Origin: Pavlovales sp. CCMP2436
Taxonomy: Eukaryota; Haptophyta; Pavlovophyceae; Pavlovales
Assembly (NCBI GenBank): GCA_026770615.1
Contig: MU631340.1
Coordinates: forward strand, 303,261-327,006
Length of the DNA: 23,746 nucleotides
Reading direction: 5' to 3'
Part shown: positions 1 through 8,297 of the stretch, in pieces
Position numbering within the stretch: the stretch's first letter is position 1
Layout of the letters: each line of letters starts with the position of its first letter
Translations under genes and position numbers: made by a program
The notes under the pieces: model-generated
Told to the model about the DNA's origin: nothing
Seen by the model: only the letters and a program-made list of their open reading frames with translations
Database searches by the model: none

Positions 1-2
1 CG

Positions 3-299
3 GCGGTCCGGTGGGGGGGTGCGTGGACGGCGGTGGCGGCCGGGGCGGCGGCGGTGGCGGCTGGCCCTGCCGCTGTGCCGGCCGCGCGTAGTGGCTAGGC
101 GGCGTGGCAGACGCTCGAGCATACTGCGCTGATGATGGCGTGGGGGCTGCTGCAGAACGACCGTCGTGTGGCTTTCATCTTAGATGGAATGCTCGTTCCT
201 AGGGATCGGGTGTGCGATCGGGAACTACTCGTGCAACAATTTGAGGCGTTCACCCACGATCTGTGCCCGGAGCTCAAGTGGGCTGTGAAGGAGTGGTGA
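3..299 (+). pseudogene. C-terminal remnant of an unidentified, possibly replication-type protein
   Basis: A frame is open from the left window edge, crosses an in-frame TAG at 96-98 and ends at TGA 297-299. The part before the TAG is an Ala/Gly-rich linker. The part after it (first ATG at 132) looks like folded protein, with the core VAFILDGMLVPRD followed by an acidic/hydrophobic helix and a final basic strand ending in VKEW. A hydrophobic strand running into an Asp-Gly turn near the C-terminus recalls the last palm strand of viral replication polymerases and primases such as TVpol, but no diagnostic motif is complete. The 5' part lies outside the window. It is the first gene of the viral region and co-directional with the next ORF. 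The identity is a guess from shape; that this is coding sequence is more likely than not. Confidence 0.3.
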
Positions 300-328
300 G
301 CTTTTACTACAAGTCTTTTTCAAACAAG

Positions 329-343
329 AAAATATATATATAG
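329..343 (+). promoter_or_regulatory. A/T-rich promoter box (AAATATATAG type)
   Basis: AAAATATATATATAG ends 14 bases before the ATG at 358. Almost the same box (ATATATAG) stands just before the plus-strand ATG at 6369, and looser ATAAATA boxes precede other viral genes. It is read as a viral TATA-like promoter. Experimental support is absent. Confidence 0.45.
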
Positions 344-357
344 AGTTGCTTTAAAGA

Positions 358-707
358 ATGATGCGAGTACACTTCCCAACTTCGACCCCCCAGATTCTCG
401 AGACTCAGCTTGATGAGCTTAGCAAAATAACACAGCAAATGCGCCTGGAATGGCCCGTGGCTGTTCGCTTGATCGATGTCCAAAGGAACGACAACGGTTT
501 TATAGTTGGTCGGTTTGCGCATGATAGAAACCTTTTTTGCAAGGCAAATATTCACTTTGTAAAGGTATACAGGCGTGGATGGCTTTGTGATTTTTCATTT
601 TTTCTGTTGATGACTTGCACCAGAGACAAATAATGTTCCCGGTTGTAGTAGAAAGCCTCGTCGAAGAACCTGGGGATGATGCTGATAAATGCTGCATAAT
701 TTTCTAA
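358..707 (+). pseudogene. Hypothetical viral protein, frameshifted
   Basis: The ATG at 358 follows an A/T-rich promoter box. The first frame gives about 80 coherent residues (start MMRVHFPTSTPQILETQ). Near 600, in a T-rich run, the coherent sequence moves to another frame that continues VDDLHQRQIMFPVVVESLVEE and stops at TAA 705-707 after KCCIIF. A one-base homopolymer loss accounts for the break. I recognise no family. The predicted protein is about 116 aa, mixed alpha/beta, without membrane segments. The last four residues, CIIF, fit a CaaX pattern, which may be chance because the same frame stays open past the stop into the next ORF. It could therefore be the first half of a longer protein reaching 962. 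Confidence 0.4.
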
Positions 708-755
708 TTTTCTAATTTTCTAGAGCAGTTTGTTTTTTTATCTCCGAGACCGTCA

Positions 756-962
756 ATGCCGTGCCACGAGAATTACAAGTGCGCAAAGCAAGACGAAAAA
801 TATCACGAAAAACATGATCGGAAGCTCCACAAGAAGTACTCGTGGGCTACGGCGAGCCCAACTCTGTTCCACGGTGACGGCCTCGAGCAACCGCTTTTCA
901 CTTCAGATTCCCCAGACTGTGCGATTTTACCACATTTGCTAAAAACCGTATGGGTCCAGTGA
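756..962 (+). CDS. Small Cys/His/Lys-rich ORF, possibly the tail of the preceding gene
   Basis: This 68-aa ORF begins MPCHENYKCAKQDEKYHEKH and is unusually rich in His, Lys and Glu in its first half. It is in the same frame as the end of the preceding broken gene, with only one TAA (705-707) between them, so both may once have been one protein of about 200 aa. Its 3' part overlaps the 3' end of the convergent lipase gene, and the second half is less convincing as protein. A three-fold TTTTCTAA-like repeat lies just upstream at about 700-722. No family is recognised. Confidence 0.25.
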   Translation: MPCHENYKCAKQDEKYHEKHDRKLHKKYSWATASPTLFHGDGLEQPLFTSDSPDCAILPHLLKTVWVQ

Positions 963-1552
963 GGAAACGGTTGGCTTGATTTCGTTGACGCGCCACCACA
1001 ATCGGAGGCTGGTTGGCCCCCCTTCGATCAAGACTAGATATGGCCGGTACTGCGTCGAGTCTGGTCCGCACGTCTGTCTGTCTAGTGCCGTTTTGGGGCT
1101 GACTGCGACCGTTAAATTAAAATTATTTATATCACCGAGCCCGGCAGCCTTGTTAAAGGTGATATTTTCACCCCCAGAACTGGCACGTTCTGCGATACGC
1201 CCACCCAAAGAGTGACCCACTGCGTTCGATTTTGTCTGTATTTTTTTTCCGCGGCCGCTGTGACTTCTCGGGCTTTCCTCATTCTAGCCGTGTCACGATT
1301 CGATCCAGCGGCTACAAGCACGTCATCGATCAGCCAGTCCTGTGCGGTGACCGAGCCTCTGTGGACGATTGTAGGCTGGCCTGTTCGATTATCGACGAAG
1401 ACCATCGTGTTCTCGCTGGATAGTTGGGGATCTAGTGTGCATCCCAGACTCGCCCCAAAAACCGCAGCCTTGTCCAGCGGGAGATATGAGGCTCTAGCTA
1501 GATCTATGGCGCTGCTTTTGAACTGAGATTGATTCTTATTTTGATTCGACAT
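898..1552 (-). pseudogene. Class 3 (alpha/beta-hydrolase) lipase-like protein, frameshifted
   Basis: The start is the ATG at 1552 (MSNQNKNQSQFKSSAIDLAR). The fold reads like a Lipase_3 protein: a strand followed by IVHRGSVTAQDWLIDD (the counterpart of the family's FRGT segment), a Lys/Ala-rich helix, then the nucleophile elbow GHSLGG, ITFNKAAG, an Asp in SSLDPYG and a final KSHSLGN giving the His. All three triad residues (Ser, Asp, His) are thus visible, though in three frames. One break sits at the A8 run upstream of GHSLGG (about 1245), the other in a T5 run near 945. The ending is TGA 898-900. Such lipases occur in PLVs and virophages, where a role in entry or egress through membranes is supposed but not shown here. 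The gene is the last of the minus-strand block and converges with the plus-strand ORFs. Confidence 0.75.
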
Positions 1553-1607
1553 GCTGGATATTCGAAGGTGTGTGTGCAGTAGGGCTCTTTTTTTATTCGA
1601 TTGGGAG

Positions 1608-3370
1608 TCAGCTGATTTTAGTAAGCCCGCTGAGAGCAAGCTCATATAGACCAACGTTCACAATTCGTGAGCCCTTACATAGCATAATAATAAATGGCCA
1701 CGCCACCGGAGTCTCCAGCATGCTCACCACGTTTCCATGGGCGTCTCCCAATATAATTTTAAAGTCAGTTGTTGCTACCGGTTGTACGCTTAGTAGTGTA
1801 GTCATACCGATGTCCCATCCGCTAGTAAAAGTTATGTCTGGAATTGTCACGTGGATAGAATTGCCGACAGTGGACACCTTGGTTACGGTAATACGTCAAA
1901 ACTTATAAGGGATATGTGCCACCGACATTAAGAATTCTACCGGTGTATTCGCCTGCCAAGTTGTAATCCCGAAAGACTTGATCGCTGTGAATGAACTTCC
2001 AGAGTTGCTACCGGAAAGTGTTCACTGCAGCGGTGCAGACTGCCCCCCGGAGTACTGGTTTACTGGGTTTATTCTAAAAGCGGTCAGCTCCACAGCCTCT
2101 GGGTATTCGATCGTCAAAAACTGCGAGCCATTCCCGGACGCATTATAGGTATTTTCACCACTTGCCCAGTAGGTAGATGTTGTCCGGTCAAGCGCCTTGT
2201 CTGCCGCGAGAGATGCGTTACTTTGGTATGCAGATGAGGCCACCACGCTATACCCGCTCGCACTTGACCAGTCTGAACTTGTAACAATAGTGTTTGTATT
2301 TGTGAAGACCGGGTTATCCATGTTGAAGGATTTCACAGTAGTCGGGTTATATGCGGGGGTCACAAACGCCTGTATAACACCATCCAGGTTGTCGGTAGTC
2401 ACAAGCCACGAGTCTTCTGTTGCTGTGCAGCTTACGATGTTGACCACCTCGTCTGTCTGAAAAACTTTATCTGCCAACCGCTCGATGCTGTTTACCACGT
2501 TTACTGATGCCCCGTTTGCAGCCTTACCGTATATATATATAGTATGAAAATACACGTCTTGCAATGACACCACAGGTATGGTCTTTTCGTTAAAATCAGC
2601 CAGTGCTAGATCTCGAGCATTGTTTGACAATACTATTATTTTCGATACCGGCGATATCACACCACCGTACGCTCCATCGATAATTGTGCCTCCGCACACG
2701 CGGATAATTGGTCTGTAAATCTGAGTGTAATACGCTTGCGTTACATTTGGGTTTTCTAGCGCTTTAGAAACTTGTGTTGTCCCAGTGTAGAATTTGATGT
2801 TATTTTCGCTGTTAAGTGTAAAAATACGGGACGGGTCTTACGGCATAAGGATCGGGTTTTGTTCGACGTGTTATGTCGTATTTGAGTTGCCTCTGAGTCG
2901 TGCCTTGGGAACCCGTGGCCAGCAATTCCAGCTCGATTCTTTTACGCCCTTCAATGACCACACCGCCTCGCACGTATGCAGCACTGGCAACGTTTGGAAA
3001 CTTGGTTGTAGGCATGTCGGAGTGATAAAATGTGTTACACATTTTTTGAAAGATCATCACCATAATCACGGTTTACCTGATAAAAAACATTCACAATTGG
3101 ACCGTATTCAGTTGTTACAATGTAAATGGCTACGAATTTTCCATTCGGTTCGTCAAACCCAATAGAACAGTGCCCAAAATTGGTTACACCAACAACAGGC
3201 CTCATTGTAGCATGCCATTTGGTGACGATTTGCGAGGGAGTGTCCATCGAAGTCCATTCGAAATCGCGACTGATTGACCCACCGTCTTAGAACTTCAACA
3301 CTTTAATTTATAGTTGATGACGCTGACTGGATCCTCCGGCAGCAGCTGACTGAACGTGTAGGTCGATCAT
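1608..3370 (-). pseudogene. Fibre-like protein with F5/8 type C (discoidin) domain, degraded
   Basis: Read from ATG 3370, which overlaps the TGA of the upstream gene as ATGA, one protein of about 587 codons can be followed to TGA 1608. The N-terminal half is beta-rich (for example VTNFGHCSIGFDEPNGKF). The C-terminal third holds a discoidin/F5-8C domain: SNASLAADKALD, a Trp in TYWASGEN, the strand FLTIEYPEAVELTAFRI, then TLSGSNSGSSFT and RITVTKV. A beta-rich tail follows (IPDITFTSGWDIGMTTL). The frame is broken by in-frame TAA at 3308 and 3287, two one-base homopolymer changes near 3045 and 2815, and in-frame TGA at 2022 and 1896. Discoidin domains bind sugars, so a receptor-binding capsid appendage is the natural guess. 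This is inferred from the domain and from its place in the structural block. The first 40 codons, with two stops, are the least certain part. Confidence 0.65.
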
Positions 3371-3780
3371 TTAGGGTCAGCCATATATTCAGCCTCCAAA
3401 GACAAGGTGTCGCCCAAGACACAGATGCACCCTGCAGCGATTGGGTTATCTTCCGAAAAAGAGAACTGTATACCGAGTGATTTATTATCTGTCGTTGTTA
3501 ATGAGTTTGGAAGTTTCAAATCGGCTACAACCGAGAGCGGATTGCCGTAAAGTCCTTGGTCAAAAGGGATCGTAAGGTCTACAGGTTCGCTCGAAGGCGG
3601 CGGTGTTTTTATTTCCAGCGTCTTTTTGGTGTCGCGTGTCTGATTCTGCCCTGGTTTGAAATCGCTCAAACTCAGCAGCGTCTCAGTGCTTGTGGATGCA
3701 ACGTAAGGAACTTCGATGGTAGTCGTGTCTAGAGACAAACTCGACGAGGCATTTGAAAGTCGTCCAAAAACGTTTGCCAT
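3367..3780 (-). CDS. Hypothetical viral protein, 137 aa, intact
   Basis: The ORF starts with MANVFGRLSNASSSLSLDTT at ATG 3780 and ends EAEYMADPK at TGA 3367. It is Ser/Thr/Pro-rich with beta-strand-like stretches (TTIEVPYVAS, LGIQFSFSED, GCICVLGDTL). No signal peptide or membrane helix is seen. Its stop overlaps the start of the fibre-like gene by four bases, a compact arrangement that suggests the two belong together. An A/T box lies about 30 bases upstream. No family is recognised; a small virion or fibre-associated protein is a guess from position. Unlike its neighbours it has no frame break. Confidence 0.6.
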   Translation of the reverse strand: MANVFGRLSNASSSLSLDTTTIEVPYVASTSTETLLSLSDFKPGQNQTRDTKKTLEIKTPPPSSEPVDLTIPFDQGLYGNPLSVVADLKLPNSLTTTDNKSLGIQFSFSEDNPIAAGCICVLGDTLSLEAEYMADPK

Positions 3781-3805
3781 TGAAAGAGATATTATATGAC
3801 TGGAG

Positions 3806-3815
3806 TGTATATTTC
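3806..3815 (-). promoter_or_regulatory. A/T-rich promoter box upstream of the 137-aa gene
   Basis: On the minus strand the sequence AAATATACAC lies about 26-35 bases before ATG 3780, the same spacing as the ATAAATA boxes before the genes at 7830, 8298 and 10210. Confidence 0.35.
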
Positions 3816-3961
3816 TTTTCTAGACAGATCCTGAAAATCTCGGCTTTATGCATTCCAAAAACCAAACTGATCGCTGCTCTCGCTCGTGGAGACTACATTT
3901 CGGCTCCGAAACGCTCCTGTATCGGCCCTAGCAAGGGAGCGTACGTAATCAGACGCTGCCT

Positions 3962-4981
3962 CTAGGACGCACGCTCGGCATCGTTTTTCGCGGGCAACCG
4001 CCGCTGGTCGCTCATTTCCCACATCATCTGGTGCTGTGCACTGGAGAAATTTAAGCCGAGTTTTTCAACCTCACCCTGCCGCTTCATTATCGGCATGAGA
4101 TTCACACCGCCTCCAGTTTTAGACGGCGAGTCGAACCCTACTTCTCTGCGCGTGCCAGGTTGTGCAACGACGACCTGCCCGCCTCCACCGGACGACGACG
4201 ACGACTGAAAATTGGGCGAGGTTGCCGCTCCGGGCGTGGGGGGCGTATATATATATAACCAGGGGGGCCGCCTGAGATGTCGACTGGGAAGATTGAGTCG
4301 CCTCAGATGCCGGCTGCGGTGCTCGAACGAAACCGGGTGGGAGCGCGGGACCGGGAGAAAAGCCCACGAGTCATGGGCGGGGTAGGCATGAATGGGCCCA
4401 GCCCGAGCGTGGGAGGAACCTGGAAGCGCCTCATATCGCGACGAACCTGCCTGGGTACCATGGCGAGCATGGGGTTTGAAGGCACCGTCTGAGGCGCGAG
4501 CGTCTGGGTGGGGATATACGGCGGCTGGGGGCGATAGGCGAGGGGAACCTCCGCGCTAGAATCTGGCACTGGTGCACTCTGATTTTGCTGATTAGCCCCC
4601 TGGACGATCCTGTCGTAGAGCACGGTTGGCCCCCTACCCCCGCCAGCCACAGCACCGCGAGGACGCATGAACGGTGTTCTTGTCTCATTGAAGGGGCGAA
4701 GACGCTCCGGAATTATAGTTCGATTAAGAACGGGAAGGCGCGGCCAGCACGGCGGTCTGCGCGGCGGTAGGCGCGTCCGGCACGGCGATAGGCGCGGCCG
4801 GCGCGGCGGTAGGCGCGGCCGGCGCGGCGGTAGGCGCGGCCGGCGCGGCGGTCGGCGCGTCGTCGTCTGCGCGCGCAACGGCCTGCGCGGTCTGCTCTGC
4901 GGGCCTGGCGGCCGGCGCGGCCGGCTCGGGCGCGGCGGGCGCCGCCGCGACGCCTGCGAAGACACTCTTGAGGGCCCCCAT
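3962..4981 (-). pseudogene. Pro/Ala/Ser-rich structural-type protein, frameshifted
   Basis: From ATG 4981 (MGALKSVFAGVAAAPAAPEP) a low-complexity Ala-Pro tract with APTA repeats is read. It passes in another frame into a Pro/Gln-rich segment with NRTIIPERLRPFNETRTPF and MVPRQVRRDMRRFQVPP, and after further frame changes into a Ser/Gly linker and the end MPIMKRQGEVEKLGLNFSSA, stopping at TAG 3962. The last 44 residues also form a self-contained ATG ORF (3962-4096). At least two frame changes are needed, near 4740 and 4240-4380, the latter beside a TATATATATA run. The GC-rich repeat tract makes every frame look open, so the N-terminal boundary is uncertain. No family is recognised. Position between fibre and ATPase genes suggests a virion protein. 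Confidence 0.45.
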
Positions 4982-5263
4982 ACGCTGGCCATGCTGGCCG
5001 CGCCGCCGCTCGGCTCGGCCTCGCGCTGCGGCTGCACATCGCGCTGCGGCTTCGGCAGCTCTCGCGGCAACGGCAAGGTGGCTCAAACTTACAGCACAGC
5101 ACCTCAGAATTACAGCACAGCAGCTCAGAATTACGGCAAGTCTGAGATGTTCGCTGGACAGGCCTGTCCGCTGGACAGATTAGGAAACCCGGATTCAGAA
5201 CTGGATCGCCTCTTGGATCTGGAAGCGTATCGTCATATACACCCCCCTTGAATAAATTGAAAA

Positions 5264-5536
5264 TTATCTTTTTTCGCGCTTCTCGCGAGGTAGCTCAACC
5301 ACGGATCGCTCGATTATGACTGGCCTTGAACTGTATTCGAGTTTTTCGCTGAGCGCGTGGTGGCGAGCCCCCGTCATGTATATTGCCCGTCCCTTCTGGC
5401 CTACACCGAAACGTGGGTGCATTGCACCGTCGTAAGGCTGACCGTTGTTGAGAAGCCAGTGGGTAACTCGGTTACGGGAGTTTGTGTTCATGAAGCTCAA
5501 AAGACGATCCTGGTTAAGTGCGTCGACGGCTGTCAT
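5264..5536 (-). CDS. Hypothetical small basic viral protein, 90 aa
   Basis: The ATG at 5536 opens MTAVDALNQDRLLSFMNTNS and the ORF ends with the basic tail ELPREKREKR at TAA 5264. It lies 32 bases downstream of the end of the ATPase frame and in the same direction, as in a compact viral block. The sequence is hydrophilic with one aromatic segment (GQKGRAIYMTGARHHAL) and no membrane helix. The C-terminal KR-rich tail could bind nucleic acid, but this is only suggested by composition. The frame is unbroken. No family is recognised. Confidence 0.5.
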   Translation of the reverse strand: MTAVDALNQDRLLSFMNTNSRNRVTHWLLNNGQPYDGAMHPRFGVGQKGRAIYMTGARHHALSEKLEYSSRPVIIERSVVELPREKREKR

Positions 5537-5568
5537 TATTTGTTTTGTTGGTATTCGTGTCCAACATT

Positions 5569-6306
5569 TTATTTTCCCCTGTTGTATGTTATCTTTGCGA
5601 AGTGGTTATAAATAAGATCGTTGCTGGCATCCAGAAACATGAACTGGTGAGAATCACCACCCCTGAATACATGGTTATAGAGCGATTGGAATTCGTGTTT
5701 ATCTCGAGGAACCAGTTCGTCTCTGATACTCTCAAGTTCGCGCGGATTGCTCACCCGGAATTAAAAAAGGACCGGAATGAGTTTTCTTATTGTAAGCGGG
5801 ATTGAGCGATATGTCTGAGTGATAATCCACACTGAGACTCTGAGGTGCCGGCGATTGCATATCAGTCTCTCCAGCGATGCTCTTATAGTGTTGTCCTTCA
5901 AGCTCGACATAAAATCATCGATAATTATAAGCAAATTTTGCTTTTTCTTAGGAGCAACCTCCAATTTTAGAATGAGCCTCTCGAGACATTCCTTTCCGAG
6001 GTCGTGATACACTTTATCGTGACCATTAAATGGAGAATCACTTATGCTCGCAAAACTGGTGGCTGGGACGAACAGGTGGACCGCGTCGAATACGCCTGCG
6101 TATATTGCAAGCGCGGTTTGAGTCAAAAGTGCTGTGCTTAGGCTCGTTTTGCCACTTCGCGGTGGTCCTACAAAGCAAGCAAACATGTGTTGATTCGGCA
6201 GTGGCGGGGGAATTTTTTCAAGCGGCGAGTCTAAACTGAAGCGAGGAATGGTCAGTCGAATGTCGTTAGTAAAGGTAGAAGAAATTGTTCCGCCGCCACT
6301 CCGATA
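5569..6306 (-). pseudogene. A32/FtsK-HerA-type genome packaging ATPase, one in-frame stop
   Basis: This is the hallmark packaging ATPase of PLVs, virophages and polintons, which pumps DNA into the capsid. The Walker A motif is GPPRSGKTS, six residues after the ATG at 6186. Walker B is LLIIIDDF, followed by the IITQTYRSIP segment that usually holds the sensor and the arginine region. The coherent frame continues upstream of ATG 6186 to about 6306 (for instance RFSLDSPLEKIPPPLP), so the true N-terminus is further 5' and probably lost to a frame break. An in-frame TAA at 5758-5760 separates the core from a plausible C-terminal part (VSNPRELESIRDELV) that ends at 5569. With both parts the length (about 245 codons) fits the family. 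It lies directly upstream of a 90-aa gene on the same strand. Confidence 0.85.
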
Positions 6307-6349
6307 CTATGAGAGACTGTTGCCAACAATTCGATACGTATAAAAACAT

Positions 6350-6362
6350 AAAAAAATATATA
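6350..6362 (+). promoter_or_regulatory. A/T-rich promoter box (ATATATAG)
   Basis: AAAAAATATATAG stands a few bases before the plus-strand ATG at 6369 and matches the box before the ATG at 358. Read on the other strand it is A/T-rich sequence upstream of the ATPase frame, so it might serve either direction. Confidence 0.35.
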
Positions 6363-6368
6363 GACTTA

Positions 6369-6527
6369 ATGTCAATCGTAATGGCTACAGAGACAGAGAA
6401 CGTGAAACCACCAGACGCAGGCAAAGACGAACTCGTGGTGGACCCCCCTAAGGACCATTCGACGGACCGGGTTACCGAAGAAGCGAACGGCAACCGAGAC
6501 CTCATTCGACTGGGTGAGTGGAGGTGA
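6369..6527 (+). CDS. Small acidic/hydrophilic ORF, 52 aa
   Basis: The ORF begins MSIVMATETENVKPPDAGKD right after an ATATATAG box and is rich in Asp, Glu, Lys and Pro, a plausible small viral protein. It lies antisense to the C-terminal end of the coil-rich minus-strand gene, whose sequence there is poor. Only one of the two can be fully real in the overlap. No family is recognised, and the ORF may be truncated by a frame break at its 3' end. Confidence 0.3.
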   Translation: MSIVMATETENVKPPDAGKDELVVDPPKDHSTDRVTEEANGNRDLIRLGEWR

Positions 6528-6925
6528 AGGCTGCGAAGACTGCGAAGACTGAGAAGGAACAAAGCCGTATTTTTGAGCCAGTCTCTTAGCCAGCTCGTAC
6601 TCAATAAAGGCGTTCTTTTGTGTTTTTAGCTCTGCTGCTGCTGCGAAACGTACCTGTTTTGCCTCTGCTAAAATCTGCACTCTCCGGGTATTCGCTGCGA
6701 GATAGTTAAGTCGCTGCTTCTCGCTAACAGCCCTTTTTGCTTTCACGACCGGGACTGCCGGGACTACTGCCGGGACTACTACCGGGACTACTACCGGGAC
6801 CTCGGTTGACACCGACGAGGCGGTCGACGGAACGGTCGACGATGATATCGGGGGTCCAACTGTGACCATAGGCGGCTCCTCGGTTACAACTTCGCGGTCT
6901 TTTGTCTCCACTGGCTGTTTTCCAT
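6372..6925 (-). pseudogene. Hypothetical Ala/Lys-rich coil protein with Val/Pro linker, frameshifted start
   Basis: The ATG at 6925 begins the gene, but the frame is lost after a few codons at an A-run near 6919. The main frame then gives an acidic start (TKDREVVTEEPP), a repetitive Val/Pro linker (VVVPVVVPAVVPAV, encoded by tandem GGGACTACT-like units at 6758-6800), and a helical segment rich in Lys, Arg and Ala (KQRLNYLAANTRRVQILAEA, then AELKTQKNAFIEYELAKRL). This is followed by a Ser/Gln/Pro-rich stretch. The part below about 6520 is doubtful because it overlaps an antisense ORF. The helical segment looks like a coiled coil or nucleic-acid-binding helix. No family is recognised. It is the first gene of the minus-strand block, back to back with the penton gene. 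Confidence 0.45.
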
Positions 6926-7011
6926 GACTCTCTAAGGGAGCTTTGATATTAATACGTCAGATATTTATTGGTTGATGTCAGCCGTAAAAAAAATATTCAC
7001 CCATTATTACC

Positions 7012-7780
7012 ATGGTGCTACACCGCCTGTTTTTGTGCTCAGAGCAGGCAAATCGATACACAGTCGGTGTAGATCGAACCGACTCGGTAAACTTCGACCT
7101 ATCACCAGGAATCTCGCTCGCGAACAGAGAAAATATGTTCGTCCGCCTAGAGTCTGCCAGCATCCCGATCACTCAGCCAAACGTGAATTCCAAGAACAAC
7201 TCCCTCGTATTGCTGCTCGCGGAAACGCTTACTCATACGTCACCATTCCAGTTGGTAACTACACAAGTGGAGATAGCCTGGCCACGGCCATAAGCTCGAC
7301 CCCAGAATTCGTATCGGCCGGTGTGTCTGTCTCCTACGCCTCCTTTACAAACAAGCTCACGTTTTCGCACAGCCAGGCCGGCAATATCTCGATAGCACAA
7401 AAGAATCCACAACGCACAAGATTCCCGGTATGAACAAATTCTTTAATCTGTTAATCCCTTCTGGCGTAACGACGAGTTCTCCTCGCATGATCGATCTCTC
7501 GGGATCCCGCTCGATTTTGGTGGTATCAGAATCTTTCGAACTTGATGTCCAGGACTCGTTAAAGAGCGTTGGCGAGTCTACCACAAATTTCCTCGCGTCA
7601 ATACCAGTGGGCGTGGCGTACGGCCAAATTTTGACTTTTAAGACCGACGCTGCCTCTTACCAGAACGCCCGAAAACGGAATCTGTCTTCTATCTCAATCC
7701 AGCTCCTAGACGAGGACCAGCAGCCCTTTGACACCCAGGGGCTGTCCTGGGCTATCGTAGTCGACATTCTGATCGCCTAG
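7012..7780 (+). pseudogene. Minor capsid protein (penton, single jelly roll type), frameshifted
   Basis: Three overlapping frames join into one protein of about 256 aa. The first (from ATG 7012) has VNFDLSPGISLANRENMFV and LESASIPITQPNVNSKNNS, the typical N-terminal strands of PLV penton proteins. The second carries YSYVTIPVGNYTSGDSLATA, the conserved 'IP.GNYT' segment. The third (from about 7400) has LDVQDSLKSVGESTTNFLAS and the C-terminal strand LSWAIVVDILIA, ending in TAG 7778. Both frame breaks (about 7213 and 7400) lie in short A-runs and are explained by loss of one base. The protein would form the pentamers at capsid vertices. Its place just upstream of the MCP gene on the same strand supports this. 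Confidence 0.75.
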
Positions 7781-7794
7781 GGCTGTTTTGCCGT

Positions 7795-7806
7795 TAAAAT
7801 AAATAT
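7795..7806 (+). promoter_or_regulatory. A/T-rich promoter box (TAAAATAAATAT)
   Basis: The box ends 23 bases before the ATG at 7830, in the short gap after the penton stop. Confidence 0.4.
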
Positions 7807-7829
7807 CTGGTGTACAGTCACACACAAAA

Positions 7830-8174
7830 ATGCAGTGGGGCCGGTTTCTAAAATACGTGGCTAGATTTGGCGAAAACGCGATTCCAGCTATCCAGAAATT
7901 CGGGCGCCAGGGCGGGTCCTTCTTGAACACTGCAGCTGAGATCGCCTCGAGGGTTGTAAAAACGGCTCGCTCGGGTCTAAACGCAATGGAGAATAGCGAG
8001 CTCGGGCGAATCCCCGGTGCAGGCGAAATCATTGGTATCGGGCGCGATATTGTGAATAGACTCTCTATTAGAGCTCGAGTTGCCGGCCCAGTCGGTAATG
8101 TGGCAGCGGGCATAGGTGAGTCTACGGAATTGAGAGGGTGGACCAGCCAGTTCGAGAGGGTCGCAAACGGCTAA
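7830..8174 (+). CDS. Small amphipathic virion-type protein between penton and MCP, intact
   Basis: The 114-aa ORF starts MQWGRFLKYVARFGENAIPA and ends FERVANG at TAA 8172. The N-terminus forms an amphipathic helix with basic and aromatic residues. A Gly-rich middle follows (GRIPGAGEIIGIGRDIV). No full membrane helix is seen. Small amphipathic or membrane-active capsid proteins often lie next to the MCP gene in adenovirus-, virophage- and PLV-type genomes, so a cement or membrane-lytic virion protein is a reasonable guess. I do not recognise the exact family. The gene has its own promoter box and no frame break. Confidence 0.65.
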   Translation: MQWGRFLKYVARFGENAIPAIQKFGRQGGSFLNTAAEIASRVVKTARSGLNAMENSELGRIPGAGEIIGIGRDIVNRLSIRARVAGPVGNVAAGIGESTELRGWTSQFERVANG

Positions 8175-8270
8175 CGGAGAAATCTCATCTCAAATAAAAA
8201 TCTGTGGTATATATCGCGCTTAGATCAGCCTGACTTGAATTTGAAACGTACCGCCAGCCCGAACCCCCCT

Positions 8271-8283
8271 ACATAAATATATC
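8271..8283 (+). promoter_or_regulatory. A/T-rich promoter box (ACATAAATATATC)
   Basis: The box lies 14 bases upstream of the MCP ATG at 8298, in the gap after the small amphipathic gene. Confidence 0.4.
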
Positions 8284-8297
8284 ACAACGTTTTAAAA

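Noticed and set aside
687..707. CaaX prenylation signal KCCIIF
   Set aside because: The frame continues beyond the stop, so the CIIF end may be accidental; kept only as a remark.
4667..5251. Long plus-strand Arg/Gly-rich ORF
   Set aside because: It is the antisense of the Ala/Pro repeat tract; GC-rich repeats keep all frames open.
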